Shown here: positions 24,599 to 32,984 of the stretch, piece by piece
How the letters are laid out: each line of letters begins with the position of its first letter
Position numbering within the stretch: position 1 is the stretch's first letter
From: Oscillospiraceae bacterium
Lineage (GTDB): Bacteria > Bacillota_A > Clostridia > Oscillospirales > Oscillospiraceae
Length of the DNA: 42,997 nucleotides
Reading direction: 5' to 3'
Assembly (NCBI GenBank): GCA_017470325.1
Contig: JAFUES010000011.1
Location: forward strand, 1 to 42,997
Program-made: the position numbers and the translations under genes
The notes under the pieces: model-generated
What the model saw: only the letters and a program-made list of their open reading frames with translations
Database searches by the model: none
Told to the model about the DNA's origin: nothing

Positions 24599-24611
24599 AG
24601 GAGGTGCAACC

Positions 24612-24908
24612 ATGGCAAAAGCAAGCGAAAAGTACGAGGTAATGTACATCATCAACCCCAACTTCTCCGAGGAGGAGACCGCGGCGGTCGTTGAGAAGTT
24701 CAAGGCACTTGTTGAGGCTAATGGTACCCTGGACGAATTGGAGGAGATGGGTAAGCGCAAGCTCGCTTACGAAATCAACTACATTTCCGAGGGCTACTAT
24801 GTGCTGATGAAGTTCACCAGCGGACCGGAATTCCCGGCTGAGCTGGACCGTATTCTCGGTATCACCGATGGCATCCTGCGTCGCCTGATCACCCTGCGTG
24901 CAGAGTAA
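24612..24908 (+). CDS. rpsF: 30S ribosomal protein S6
   Basis: A 98-residue primary rRNA-binding partner of S18 in the 30S platform. Standard features: EVMYIINPNFSEEE at the start, MGKRKLAYEINY in the middle, and the C-terminal ILRRLITLRAE. RBS AAAAGGAGG is 7 bases from the ATG. First gene of rpsF-ssb-rpsR behind a strong promoter and a structured leader. Confidence 0.98.
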   Translation: MAKASEKYEVMYIINPNFSEEETAAVVEKFKALVEANGTLDELEEMGKRKLAYEINYISEGYYVLMKFTSGPEFPAELDRILGITDGILRRLITLRAE

Positions 24909-24919
24909 GGAGGGCGTAC

Positions 24920-25399
24920 ATGCTCAATCACATCGTTATCATGGGCCGTCTGACCCGTGACCCGGAGCTGCGCACCACGCAGTCCGGCGTCAATGTGGCG
25001 TCCTTCTCCGTCGCTGTCGAACGTGATTTCGGCGGCCGCGACGGCGGCGAGCGGCAGACCGATTTTATCGACTGCGTCGCCTGGCGCCAGACTGGCGAGT
25101 TCGTGTCCCGTTACTTCCGGAAGGGCAGCATGATCGTGGTGTCCGGCCGTCTGCAGTCCCGCAAATGGCAGGACCGCGAGGGCAACAACCGCACCAACTG
25201 GGAGATCAGCGCGGACAATGTGTACTTCGGTGAGGGCCGCCGTGACGGCGGCGAGAACCGCAATGACAGTTACAGCTCCAGCAGCTACGGCGGCGGAAGC
25301 TATGGCGGCTACGACAGCGGCCGCAGCAGCGCCCCCGCAGCCCCCGCCCCCTCCGCCTTCGCGGAACTGGGTGACGACGACGGTGAACTGCCGTTCTAA
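24920..25399 (+). CDS. ssb: Single-stranded DNA-binding protein
   Basis: A 159-residue OB-fold protein that coats single-stranded DNA in replication and repair. The start MLNHIVIMGRLTRDPELRTT, the core FIDCVAWRQTGEFVSRYF, a Gly/Ser-rich linker (about 113-148) and the acidic interaction tip DDDGELPF are all present. The gene lies between rpsF and rpsR, 11 bases after rpsF, the usual Firmicutes order. Confidence 0.98.
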   Translation: MLNHIVIMGRLTRDPELRTTQSGVNVASFSVAVERDFGGRDGGERQTDFIDCVAWRQTGEFVSRYFRKGSMIVVSGRLQSRKWQDREGNNRTNWEISADNVYFGEGRRDGGENRNDSYSSSSYGGGSYGGYDSGRSSAPAAPAPSAFAELGDDDGELPF

Positions 25400-25423
25400 C
25401 ATTTAGAATAGGAGGATACAGCT

Positions 25424-25663
25424 TTGGCTTTCGATAAGAACAACCCCAAGAACCGCAAGCGCAGAAAAGTATGCCAGTTCTGTGTGGACAAGGCCACTTA
25501 TATCGATTATAAGGACGCCGTGAAGCTCCGCCGCTACCTGTCCGAGCGCGGCAAGATCCTGCCCCGCCGTACCACCGGCACCTGCGCCATGCATCAGCGT
25601 GAGCTGACCGAGGCGATCAAGAGATCCCGTCAGGTCGCCCTGCTGCCCTACGTGCTTGACTAA
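25424..25663 (+). CDS. rpsR: 30S ribosomal protein S18
   Basis: A 79-residue partner of S6. Basic N-terminus [11 protein letters not shown], core [51 protein letters not shown] in family order. The CxxC plus the later Cys suggest the zinc-binding (C+) form. The start codon is TTG at 25424 with AGGAGG upstream, since no ATG is in frame. A strong terminator follows. Confidence 0.98.
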   Translation: MAFDKNNPKNRKRRKVCQFCVDKATYIDYKDAVKLRRYLSERGKILPRRTTGTCAMHQRELTEAIKRSRQVALLPYVLD

Positions 25664-25670
25664 AACGTCG

Positions 25671-25706
25671 AAAGATCCCGTACCGACCGGTACGGGATCT
25701 TTTTTT
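25671..25706 (+). terminator. Terminator of rpsF-ssb-rpsR
   Basis: Perfect stem AAAGATCCCGTACC / GGTACGGGATCTTT with loop GACC and a seven-T tail. Confidence 0.93.
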
Positions 25707-25717
25707 GCATGATTCTC

Positions 25718-26503
25718 TTATTCAGCGGCCAGGGCCAGGAAGTCCGTCAGGGCCCGTTCGCCCCCTGCGGCGATGGTGGGCCTGCTGCTGTCGTAGGGAA
25801 GCGGCCCGCCGTCCACGGTCCGGCAAATGCCGCCTGCCTCCTGCACGATCAGGCTGCCCGCGGCATAGTCCCACAGGCAGAGGGACAGCTCATAATACAG
25901 GCCCGCCCGGCCCGCGGCCACACTGCACAGGTCCAGGGCAGCCGAGCCCTGCCGGCGGATGTCCAGGCTTGCCCGGTAGACCTTTTCCAACAGGCGGAAG
26001 GTCTGCGCCGTCAGCTCCGGCCGGAAGGGAGCGGTACCCATGCAGACTATGCTCTCGGACAGCGGCGCCGGGTCCACGTGGATGGGCCGGTCGTTGAGAA
26101 AGGCCCCGCCGCCGCGCACGGCGTGGAACATCTCATCCACATAGGGGTTGTACACCGCCCCGGCCAGCAGCTCCCCCTTGTGCATATAGGCCACCGAGAT
26201 GCTGCTGTGGTTGAAGCGGCGGACGAAGTTCATGGTCCCGTCAATGGGGTCGATGATGAACAGGTCCTCCGCATGCAGATCGTCCTGTTGGTCGTTCTCC
26301 TCGCAGAAGAACTTTGCCCCGGGCGCCGCCGCATGCAGCCGCTCCATCAACAGCGCCTGCACCCGCCGGTCATATTCCGTGACCACGTCCCGATGGCCGG
26401 TCTTGCACTCGGCCAGCACATGGTGGGCGTGGAGGATCAGCTCCGCCGCCTCCCGCTCCGCTGTCCGGATGGCTTCACAAATCGCAGCTGCGTCTCTGTT
26501 CAT
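25718..26503 (-). CDS. Inositol monophosphatase family protein
   Basis: A 261-residue Mg2+-dependent sugar-phosphate phosphatase of the IMPase/SuhB superfamily. The metal-binding motifs are FFCEEND (with Glu-Glu), IIDPIDGTMNFVRRF, and the C-terminal WDYAAGSLIVQEAGG. Substrate may be inositol phosphate, another sugar phosphate or PAP-like nucleotides. Monocistronic; its promoter lies inside the inverted repeat at 26531-26577, and GGAGA is upstream of the ATG. Confidence 0.92.
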   Translation of the reverse strand: MNRDAAAICEAIRTAEREAAELILHAHHVLAECKTGHRDVVTEYDRRVQALLMERLHAAAPGAKFFCEENDQQDDLHAEDLFIIDPIDGTMNFVRRFNHSSISVAYMHKGELLAGAVYNPYVDEMFHAVRGGGAFLNDRPIHVDPAPLSESIVCMGTAPFRPELTAQTFRLLEKVYRASLDIRRQGSAALDLCSVAAGRAGLYYELSLCLWDYAAGSLIVQEAGGICRTVDGGPLPYDSSRPTIAAGGERALTDFLALAAE

Positions 26504-26530
26504 AAGCCCTCATCTCCTTTAACGCAGGGC

Positions 26531-26577
26531 ATTATACCACGAAGTCCTCCCGTCCGCAAGGACGGGAGAACTTCGTG
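26531..26577 (-). promoter_or_regulatory. Promoter overlapping a 40-base inverted repeat
   Basis: On the minus strand TTGCGG (26559-26554), 17-base spacer, TATAAT (26536-26531). The -35 lies in the loop of an inverted repeat (CACGAAGT, C, CTCCCGTCC, loop GCAA, and complements; 26538-26577) and the spacer is one arm. The repeat may also terminate the upstream PH-like gene. Confidence 0.65.
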
Positions 26578-26626
26578 CGTTTATCCTGTTTAAGCTGCCC
26601 CGGGGCGAAAATGTGTTTCGGCTTTC

Positions 26627-27193
26627 TTACAATACGCTCGGGATCTTCTCCCGCAGGACGGCGCGGAGCCCCTCCACATCGTCCACGGCATAGAGTGCGA
26701 AGCGGTCACAGCGGGTCTTCTGTTCATCCGAATACTCCGGAACTACCCAGGTATACCCCCGCCATTTGTGCTCTTTGGCGCGCAGCGCCCCTTTCCCACA
26801 CAACAGCGAAACATGTCCTGCCCTGTCACAACGGAAAGCGGCTTCTGTGATCTTGTCATAGTCCACACTGTTGGCCGAGTCCACAAACACGATCAAACGC
26901 CGGTCCGTAGCAGCGTATCGGATCTTGCGCATCTTGTCCGCGTCGGTCAGCATATTCACCGGTCCGATACAGGCAAGCGCCAGCACGACCAGGATCACGC
27001 CCCACTGGATCGCACCCTGCCTGAGCGCGACGATATAGACTCCGATCAGAAGCGCTGCGATGGTCGCCGCCAGGACAGTCCTTGTCACAAACGGCTTTTT
27101 GTGAGCCGCATCCAGTGTTTCAAAAGCTTCCGGTTTCCCGGTCCACAGGACCTTTTCCTCCGGCGCCAGCACACCGTTCAGCCATTCTTCCAT
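26627..27193 (-). CDS. Membrane protein with PH-like (bPH) domain
   Basis: A 188-residue protein: a short cytoplasmic start (MEEWLNGVLAPEEKVLWTGK), two hydrophobic segments at ~45-90 (LAATIAALLIGVYIVAL; GVILVVLALACIGPV), then a region resembling bacterial PH-like domains (YAATDRRLIVFVDSANSVDYDKI). The opening GEKVLWTGKP phrase is common in bPH proteins that scaffold at the membrane. Function unknown. ATG 27193 has GGAGG upstream. Composition is slightly lower in GC than neighbours. Confidence 0.72.
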   Translation of the reverse strand: MEEWLNGVLAPEEKVLWTGKPEAFETLDAAHKKPFVTRTVLAATIAALLIGVYIVALRQGAIQWGVILVVLALACIGPVNMLTDADKMRKIRYAATDRRLIVFVDSANSVDYDKITEAAFRCDRAGHVSLLCGKGALRAKEHKWRGYTWVVPEYSDEQKTRCDRFALYAVDDVEGLRAVLREKIPSVL

Positions 27194-27319
27194 ATTCGTT
27201 TCCTCCGTTTCTATGTACTGCTGACATAGTAGCACGAGGTAACGTTAATTTGGGGTTAAAGGCCGGGGCAAACCAATCAATGGGAAGCTAAGAATTTGCC
27301 CCCGGTTGTCAACATCCCG
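27194..27319. other. Intergenic region between the PH-like gene and the kdpE-like gene
   Basis: Holds a small inverted repeat CTATGT...ACATAG just upstream of the PH-like gene and a longer terminator-like hairpin after the kdpE-like gene (CCGGGGCAAA at 27263-27272 with TTTGCCCCCGG at 27295-27305). No T tract follows, and no ORF is seen. Confidence 0.45.
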
Positions 27320-28027
27320 TTAATCCCCTTCGATCATCCGGTAGCCCACGCCCACCTCGGTAAAGATGTACTTGGGTTCGGCGGGGTTTTTCTCGATCTT
27401 ACGGCGGATGTTGGCCATGTTCACCCGCAGGATCTGGTTGCTGCCCTTGCTCTGAGGACCCCAAAGCTCCTTCATGATGAAGTCGTAGGTCAGCACCTTC
27501 CCGGCGCACTTGCCCAGCAGGGACACGATGCGGTACTCGTTTTGGGTCAGGTGTACGTTTTCCCCGCCCACCAGCACCTGGTGCTTGTCATAGTCGATGC
27601 ACAGATCCCCGGCGGTGAAGCGGCCGGTGCTGGCCAGGTTCTCGTTGCCCACGCCGGAGCGGGTATGCCGGATGGCCACCCGCACCCGCGCCAACAGCTC
27701 CGCCGCGCCGAAGGGCTTGGTGATGTAGTCGTCCGCGCCCTTGTCCAGGGCCTCCACCTTGTCCCGCTCATAGCTGCGGGCAGAGACCACGATGATGGGC
27801 AGCTGGGTCCACTGGCGCACCGCCTCGATGATCTTCATGCCGTCCATGTCCGGCAGCCCCAGGTCCAGCACCACCAGGTCCGGGCAGTGGGAACTGATCA
27901 TGGAAAAGGCCTCGCTGCCGGAGTGGGCCACGATCACGTCGTAGCCGTTGGAGTTGAGGATGGCGCGGATGAATCCGGAAATGCTCTTTTCATCCTCCAC
28001 CACCAGAATCTTGTCACGTATAATCAT
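27320..28027 (-). CDS. KdpE-like response regulator (OmpR/PhoB family)
   Basis: A 235-residue DNA-binding regulator. The receiver domain has the acidic pocket VVEDEKS, the phospho-Asp in LVVLDLGLPDMDGM, and Lys in ITKPFG. The C-terminal winged helix is conserved (LTQNEYRIVSLLGKCAG; RVNMANIRRKIE; GVGYRM). It is closest in character to KdpE. It overlaps the kinase gene by 14 bp, with AAGGAG inside that gene. No kdpFABC is nearby. Confidence 0.9.
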   Translation of the reverse strand: MIIRDKILVVEDEKSISGFIRAILNSNGYDVIVAHSGSEAFSMISSHCPDLVVLDLGLPDMDGMKIIEAVRQWTQLPIIVVSARSYERDKVEALDKGADDYITKPFGAAELLARVRVAIRHTRSGVGNENLASTGRFTAGDLCIDYDKHQVLVGGENVHLTQNEYRIVSLLGKCAGKVLTYDFIMKELWGPQSKGSNQILRVNMANIRRKIEKNPAEPKYIFTEVGVGYRMIEGD

Positions 28028-29105
28028 CGTCTTCTCCTTCCATAGGCAGGGTAAAGGTAAAGGCCGCGCCGCCTCCCGTCCGGTTGCGGGCGGAGATCCT
28101 TCCCCCGTGGGCCTCCACAATGGTACGGCAGGCCGTGAGGCCTATGCCCATGCCTCGGGTGGTGTCTGCCCCGCGGCCGCCGGTGAATTCCAGGCTGCCG
28201 TCGAACAGATGCTCCATCAGATGCGCCTCGATCCCGTCGCCGTCATCCTCCACGGTGATCACCGCGTCGCCGCCGGAGCGCTCCGCCCGGACGGCGACCT
28301 GCGTGGTACTGAGGCCGTGGGTCACCGCGTTGTCCATCAGATTCAGCAGCACCTGCTCGATCAGTACCGCGTCCATGGGCACCAACAGCAGCGTGTCCGG
28401 CACGGAGACGGACACCTCCAGCTCCGGGTGCCGCTTGCGGAAGGTCAACACCGCCGCGCCCAGCACTTCCTCCAGAGCCTCCTCCTGCTTGTGCAGGCCG
28501 CCGGTGGCCCCATCGCCGATGCGGGTCACGGACAGGAGGTTCTCCACCATGCGGCAGAGCCAGTCCGCGTCCTCCCGGGCGCCGGTCAGCAGCTCGTCCC
28601 GCTGCTGCTTCGTCAGATCCTCGCTCTCCAACACCGCAGAGATGGAGCCGCTGATGGCGGTCAGCGGGGTGCGCAGGTCGTGGGACACGGCCCGCAGCAG
28701 ATTGGCCCGCACCTTCTCCTGCTGCGATTCCGCTTTCAACTGCTCCCGCTCCTTGACGCGGGTGGTCAATGTGGAGACCGCAAAACCCACGCCCAGCATG
28801 GTCAGAAAGGTCAGCGGGTAGCCATAGATGGTAAAGTTCATGTGCCAGTAGGGATAGGTAAAGGCATAGTTGACGGCAAAGACGCTGGTCAGCGCCGCCA
28901 GGATGCCGTAGAAATAACCGTCGGTCAGCAGGGAGACCACCAGCACCACCAGTACGAAGATCAGCGGCACGTGCACATCCGAGGTGCTCAACTGCCGCAG
29001 CAGGATGCACAGCAGCGAGGCAAGGGCCATGGAGAGGAAATACACCAGCCAGCCCCTGGCGGAAAGCGGCAGATTGCTTTTCAGTTTTTTCCAGCGGTTT
29101 TCCAT
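28014..29105 (-). CDS. KdpD-like sensor histidine kinase, short form
   Basis: A 363-residue kinase. After a basic start, four TM segments of the DUF4118/KdpD type (residues ~17-110) sit in front of a short linker, the HisKA H-box AVSHDLRTPLTAIS, and the HATPase (NLMDNAVTHG; VEDDGDGIE; GMGIGLTACRTIVEAHGG). It lacks the large cytoplasmic KdpD sensor and USP domains, so it is a short relative rather than a full KdpD. Its ligand is unknown; K+ or osmotic stress is inference. Confidence 0.9.
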   Translation of the reverse strand: MENRWKKLKSNLPLSARGWLVYFLSMALASLLCILLRQLSTSDVHVPLIFVLVVLVVSLLTDGYFYGILAALTSVFAVNYAFTYPYWHMNFTIYGYPLTFLTMLGVGFAVSTLTTRVKEREQLKAESQQEKVRANLLRAVSHDLRTPLTAISGSISAVLESEDLTKQQRDELLTGAREDADWLCRMVENLLSVTRIGDGATGGLHKQEEALEEVLGAAVLTFRKRHPELEVSVSVPDTLLLVPMDAVLIEQVLLNLMDNAVTHGLSTTQVAVRAERSGGDAVITVEDDGDGIEAHLMEHLFDGSLEFTGGRGADTTRGMGIGLTACRTIVEAHGGRISARNRTGGGAAFTFTLPMEGEDDDYT

Positions 29106-29131
29106 GTGCTTCTCCCTTATCTGATGATTTC

Positions 29132-29166
29132 ATTATACCGCTGACGCAATGCGGCTGCGGTATAAT
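29132..29166. promoter_or_regulatory. Inverted repeat with a -10-like box on each strand
   Basis: Perfect 10-base arms ATTATACCGC (29132-29141) and GCGGTATAAT (29157-29166), 15-base spacer. Each arm contains TATAAT reading outward. Neither has a good -35, so a regulated promoter or an operator is likely. It lies just upstream of the kdpD-like ATG. Confidence 0.55.
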
Positions 29167-29173
29167 TTGTCAT

Positions 29174-29207
29174 GTTTTTCGGTTGCCGCGGAAGCGGCGA
29201 GAAAAAC
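29174..29207. other. Hairpin with AT-rich base
   Basis: Stem GTTTTTC / GAAAAAC plus TTGCCGC / GCGGCGA with loop GGAA, one G-T pair and two unpaired bases. Could be a terminator or the body of a small RNA in either direction. Confidence 0.5.
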
Positions 29208-29218
29208 GACTTAAAATC

Positions 29219-29250
29219 CTATAATAACGGCGGTTACGCCGTTATTATAG
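29219..29250. other. Perfect 14-bp inverted repeat
   Basis: CTATAATAACGGCG and CGCCGTTATTATAG with loop GTTA. It carries TATAAT near one end and its complement near the other. It sits 90 bases before the dacF-type gene's stop, in a 234-base gene-free gap. Confidence 0.6.
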
Positions 29251-29292
29251 CATAGGGCTTGTTAAGATACCGCTAAGAAATTAACGCGGGAT

Positions 29293-29326
29293 AAAAAATG
29301 ACCGCGGGACAAACCGTCCCGCGGTC
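29293..29326 (-). terminator. Terminator of the dacF-type gene
   Basis: Eleven-bp stem GACCGCGGGAC / GTCCCGCGGTC with loop AAACC (29300-29326), followed on the minus strand by ATTTTTTATC. Confidence 0.9.
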
Positions 29327-29339
29327 TATATGGTCCTGT

Positions 29340-30764
29340 TCAGTCGATATCCGACCAGTCCGTATCAAAGGCGTCCAGCGCCGATTCCCGGGCGGCCCGC
29401 TCCTGGGCTGCAAGCCGGCGGCGCTGCTCAGCCCGGCGGCGCTCCTGCAGGTGTTTCTTGCGCAGCTTGCGGTAGCGGGTCACCAGGATGATGTAGGCGG
29501 TACCCAGCACCAGGATGATGATCAGCAGGGTGATGACCCAGCCCTTGGAGAAGAATTCCTTGAAGCGCAGCTTCATGAACTCGCCCCGGGCCAGCTCCAC
29601 CTCCGTGTTGGTGACCAGGCGGACGGTGTTGTAATCCCGGCCGTCCACGACCACCGTCACCTCGCCCAGCGCGGTACCCGCCGACAGCGGCGCTGTCAGC
29701 TTGTCCTCATAGATGGTCACGCGGCTTTCCACACTGTCCGGGTCTACGTCGTTGGGCAGCAGCAGCACCACGTCCTGCTGGGGATGCAGCGGCGTAACGC
29801 CGTCGCCCTGGGCCAGATCCACCTTCACCGTGGCCAGCTCCTCGGAGGAGCTGATCACCGTGTGATAGGAGAAGTTGTCAAAGGCCCAGTCGTACAGGGT
29901 GATGGTATCGGAGAAGTTGCGGTATTCCTCCAGGCCGGCATTGAGCCAGCCGTTGCAGCCCATGACCACCGCCAGCAGGTTCACGCCGTCCTTTTCTGCG
30001 GTGGAGATCAGGCAGTAGCCGGCGGCCCGGGTGTAACCGGTCTTGATACCGGAGGCGTATTCGTACAGATAGCGGTTCCCGCCGTAGTCGGACTGGGGAT
30101 TGATGAGGGCGTTGGAGTTGCCGATGGGCTCGCCGTCGTTGAGGCTGATGGATTCGGTGGTATAGCTGACGGTGTTGGCGATCTCCATGAAATCCGGATA
30201 GCGCATGGCTTCCACGGCGATCTTGTAGATGTCATAGGCCGAGCTGTAATGGCCCTCCATGGGCAGGCCGTTGGTGTTGGCAAAATGGGTGTTCTCACAG
30301 CCCAGCTCCGCCGCCTTGTCGTTCATCTTCGCCACGAAGGCGCTGACGCTGCCCTCCAGATAGCTGCCGATGATATTGCAGGCCTCATTGGCGGAGGAGA
30401 TCATGGCGCAGTAGATCAAGTCCCGCATGGAGAGCACGTCCCCGGGGTTGATGCCGGCGGAGCTGCTGTCTTCGCCAAGGCCCTCCCGGCAATCCGCCTG
30501 GGCGGTGACCATATCGTCCATGGCGCAGCGGCCGTTCTGGATGGCGTCCAGAGCCAACAGCACCGTCATGATCTTGGTAAGGCTGGCGGGCGCGCGCTGC
30601 TCGTCCTTGTTCAATTCATACAGGATGCTGCCGGAATCCAGGTCGATCAGGACGGCGGCCTGGGCGTCCAGTTCCGGCGCGTTCAGGGCGAAGGCCGTGG
30701 GCGCCGCCATGCTGAAAGCCAGGCACAGGATCAGCAGCAAGGGGAAAAGTCTGATTTTTTTCAT
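29340..30764 (-). CDS. D-alanyl-D-alanine carboxypeptidase (DacF-type PBP5 family)
   Basis: A 474-residue exported low-molecular-mass penicillin-binding protein that trims the terminal D-Ala from peptidoglycan stems. Signal peptide at 1-~27 (MKKIRLFPLLLILCLAFS); active-site motifs SxxK (APASLTKIM), SxN (MISSANEA) and KTG (SGIKTGYTRAAG). The C-terminal half has a PBP5-type beta domain and then a TM anchor near 395-415 with a basic tail. ATG 30764 has GGGAGA upstream. The signal-less longer start is out. Divergent from the two-component pair. Confidence 0.94.
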   Translation of the reverse strand: MKKIRLFPLLLILCLAFSMAAPTAFALNAPELDAQAAVLIDLDSGSILYELNKDEQRAPASLTKIMTVLLALDAIQNGRCAMDDMVTAQADCREGLGEDSSSAGINPGDVLSMRDLIYCAMISSANEACNIIGSYLEGSVSAFVAKMNDKAAELGCENTHFANTNGLPMEGHYSSAYDIYKIAVEAMRYPDFMEIANTVSYTTESISLNDGEPIGNSNALINPQSDYGGNRYLYEYASGIKTGYTRAAGYCLISTAEKDGVNLLAVVMGCNGWLNAGLEEYRNFSDTITLYDWAFDNFSYHTVISSSEELATVKVDLAQGDGVTPLHPQQDVVLLLPNDVDPDSVESRVTIYEDKLTAPLSAGTALGEVTVVVDGRDYNTVRLVTNTEVELARGEFMKLRFKEFFSKGWVITLLIIILVLGTAYIILVTRYRKLRKKHLQERRRAEQRRRLAAQERAARESALDAFDTDWSDID

Positions 30765-30827
30765 TTTGTTCTCCCGTTTTTCCCGGAATGTGTTATAGTA
30801 TAGTGTAAAGAGATTCGCGTACATTTT

Positions 30828-30856
30828 ATTATACGGTTTCCCACGGGGAAATGCAA
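30828..30856 (-). promoter_or_regulatory. Promoter of the D,D-carboxypeptidase gene
   Basis: On the minus strand TTGCAT (30856-30851), 17-base spacer, TATAAT (30833-30828). I could not find an equally good promoter for the divergent response-regulator gene. Confidence 0.8.
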
Positions 30857-30887
30857 CTCAAAAATATGGCACGGAAGGACCTCCGCT

Positions 30888-31574
30888 ATGAAAATACTGG
30901 TCGTCGACGACGAAAAGCTCCTGGTCAAGGGGATCAAATTCAATCTGGAAAACGAGGGCTATACCGTGGACACGGGCTATGACGGAGAAGACGCCGTCAA
31001 CATGGCCCGCACCGGGAGCTATGACCTGATCATACTGGATCTGATGATGCCCAAGAAGGACGGGCTGGAGGCCTGCCAGGAGATCCGCAGCTTCTCCACC
31101 GTCCCCATCATCATGCTCACCGCCCGCAGCGAGAGAGCCGATCTGCTCATGGGCTTTGAGTCCGGGGCGGATGATTACATCACCAAGCCCTTTGACGTTC
31201 TGGAGCTGAAGGCAAGGGTCCGGGCCATGCTGCGCCGGGCCTCCCTGTCCGCGCCCGTGGCCGCGGAGGATCCCGCCATCCTTCAGCGGGGCCACATCGC
31301 CGTGGACGAGCAGCGCCGCAGCGCCTACCGGGACGGCCAGGCTGTGGAGCTGACCATGAAGGAATTCGACCTGATCCTGTTCCTGATGAAAAACCCCGGC
31401 AAAGTCTTCAGCCGGGAGGCCCTGCTGGACCTGGTCTGGGGCTATGAGTACCAGGGCGATACCCGCACCGTGGACGTGCACATCCGCCGCCTGCGGGAGA
31501 AGCTGGAGCTGAACCCGGCCCAGCCCGCCTATATCATCACCAAATGGGGCGTGGGTTATTATTTCGCCGACTAA
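30888..31574 (+). CDS. PhoP/WalR-like response regulator
   Basis: A 228-residue OmpR-family regulator. Receiver motifs: VVDDEK, phospho-Asp in LIILDLMMPKKDGLE, Thr in IIMLTARS, Lys in ITKPFD. Winged helix at the C-terminus (LTMKEFDLILFLMKNPGKVFSREALLD; VDVHIRRLREKLE; WGVGYYF). It is 12 bases upstream of its kinase. Being divergent from a peptidoglycan carboxypeptidase suggests, but does not show, an envelope-related regulon. Confidence 0.92.
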   Translation: MKILVVDDEKLLVKGIKFNLENEGYTVDTGYDGEDAVNMARTGSYDLIILDLMMPKKDGLEACQEIRSFSTVPIIMLTARSERADLLMGFESGADDYITKPFDVLELKARVRAMLRRASLSAPVAAEDPAILQRGHIAVDEQRRSAYRDGQAVELTMKEFDLILFLMKNPGKVFSREALLDLVWGYEYQGDTRTVDVHIRRLREKLELNPAQPAYIITKWGVGYYFAD

Positions 31575-31586
31575 ACGGAGGCTCCT

Positions 31587-32984
31587 ATGCACAGCATACG
31601 CTTTCAATTTATCGCCTTCATCACCGCCCTGCTGCTGGTGCTGCTGATCCTGCTGAACACCTATCCGATGGTCAACTCCCGGGACGCGGTGTTTGAGGAA
31701 AAGCGCAGTTCCCTGTCCGGACAGGCCGCGGTGGTGGCCTCCTCCCTGTCTGGCATGGACCGGCTCAACGAGGCGGGCGTGGCGGAGATCCTGCGCTTTC
31801 TGGACATCAGCGGTTTTTCCCGCATCGTAGTGGCCGACGGAGAGGGCAGGGTGATTTACGACGACGGCGGCAACCCGGGCGGCAGCACGGATATCGAGGA
31901 CATCCGCACCGCCCTGGGCGGCAAGACTGTGTTCCGCTCTGTTTTCGCCAACGCTGCCTTTACCAGCAGTATCGCCATGCCCCTGAGCAGTCAGGGCGCT
32001 TTGACCGGGGCGGTGTATCTCAGCGAATACGACGCAGAGCGGGCGGAGATCCTCTTGTCCCTGCAGGGAAGGATCCGGATCCTGTCTCTGATCATCGGCG
32101 TGGTGGCCCTGGTGATGGCGCTGTTTTTCGCCTTCCTCCTGATGAAACGCATCCGGTCCCTTGTGCGCTCCATGCACATCGTGGCTGACGGGGATTACAA
32201 ATACCGCCACGTGGTCCAGGGCAAGGACGAGATCTCACAGCTGGGGCAGGAGTTCAACCAGCTGACCGAGCGCCTGGAATCCACCGAAGAGCAGCGACGC
32301 CGCTTCGTCTCCGATGCCTCTCATGAGCTGAAAACGCCCCTGGCCTCCATCCGCCTGCTGTCGGACAGCATCGTGCAGAACGAGAACATGGACCAGGAGA
32401 CCGTACGGGAATTCGTCACCGACATCGGCAATGAGGCCCAGCGCCTGCAGCGCACCACGGAGAAGCTGCTGGACCTGTCCCGCCTGGACGACGATGTGCA
32501 GGTGATCCCGGAGCCGGTGGATGTCAAGCAGGTGGCGCTGGACGCGCTGGTCATGCTGCGGCCCCTGGCCGCCGAGCGGCAGGTCCGCATCCGCTGCGAG
32601 CTGGAGGACGGCTGCGTGGTCATGGCCACCGTGGACGACATGTTCCACATCATCTTCAATCTGACGGAAAACGCCGTCAAATACAACGTGCCCGACGGCA
32701 GCGTGCTGATGAAGCTGCAGGGCGACAACAACTATGTAGAATTTTCCGTGGAGGACACCGGCATCGGTATCCCCGAGGAGGATCGGCTCAACGTCTTTTC
32801 CCGCTTTTACCGGGTGGACAAGGCCCGCTCCCGGGAGGCCGGCGGCAGCGGCCTGGGGCTGAGCATCGTGCATGACGCGGTGCTGGCCCACGGCGGCAGC
32901 ATCACCGTGGGCCCCAACAAGCCCCAGGGATCCATTTTCATCGTGCGCTTCCCACGGCCCACATCGGAGGAAACAGGTATATGA
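31587..32984 (+). CDS. Sensor histidine kinase (HAMP/HisKA)
   Basis: A 465-residue membrane kinase: TM1 at ~9-25, extracytoplasmic sensor ~26-155 (PAS/Cache-like appearance), TM2 ~165-188 (LSLIIGVVALVMALFFAFLL), HAMP, H-box SDASHELKTPLASIRLL, N-box NLTENAVKYN, and G-boxes VEDTGIGIPE and GGSGLGLSIVHD. Architecture resembles PhoR/WalK without a PAS. Paired with the upstream regulator and overlapping the peptidase gene by 4 bp (ATGA). Confidence 0.93.
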   Translation: MHSIRFQFIAFITALLLVLLILLNTYPMVNSRDAVFEEKRSSLSGQAAVVASSLSGMDRLNEAGVAEILRFLDISGFSRIVVADGEGRVIYDDGGNPGGSTDIEDIRTALGGKTVFRSVFANAAFTSSIAMPLSSQGALTGAVYLSEYDAERAEILLSLQGRIRILSLIIGVVALVMALFFAFLLMKRIRSLVRSMHIVADGDYKYRHVVQGKDEISQLGQEFNQLTERLESTEEQRRRFVSDASHELKTPLASIRLLSDSIVQNENMDQETVREFVTDIGNEAQRLQRTTEKLLDLSRLDDDVQVIPEPVDVKQVALDALVMLRPLAAERQVRIRCELEDGCVVMATVDDMFHIIFNLTENAVKYNVPDGSVLMKLQGDNNYVEFSVEDTGIGIPEEDRLNVFSRFYRVDKARSREAGGSGLGLSIVHDAVLAHGGSITVGPNKPQGSIFIVRFPRPTSEETGI

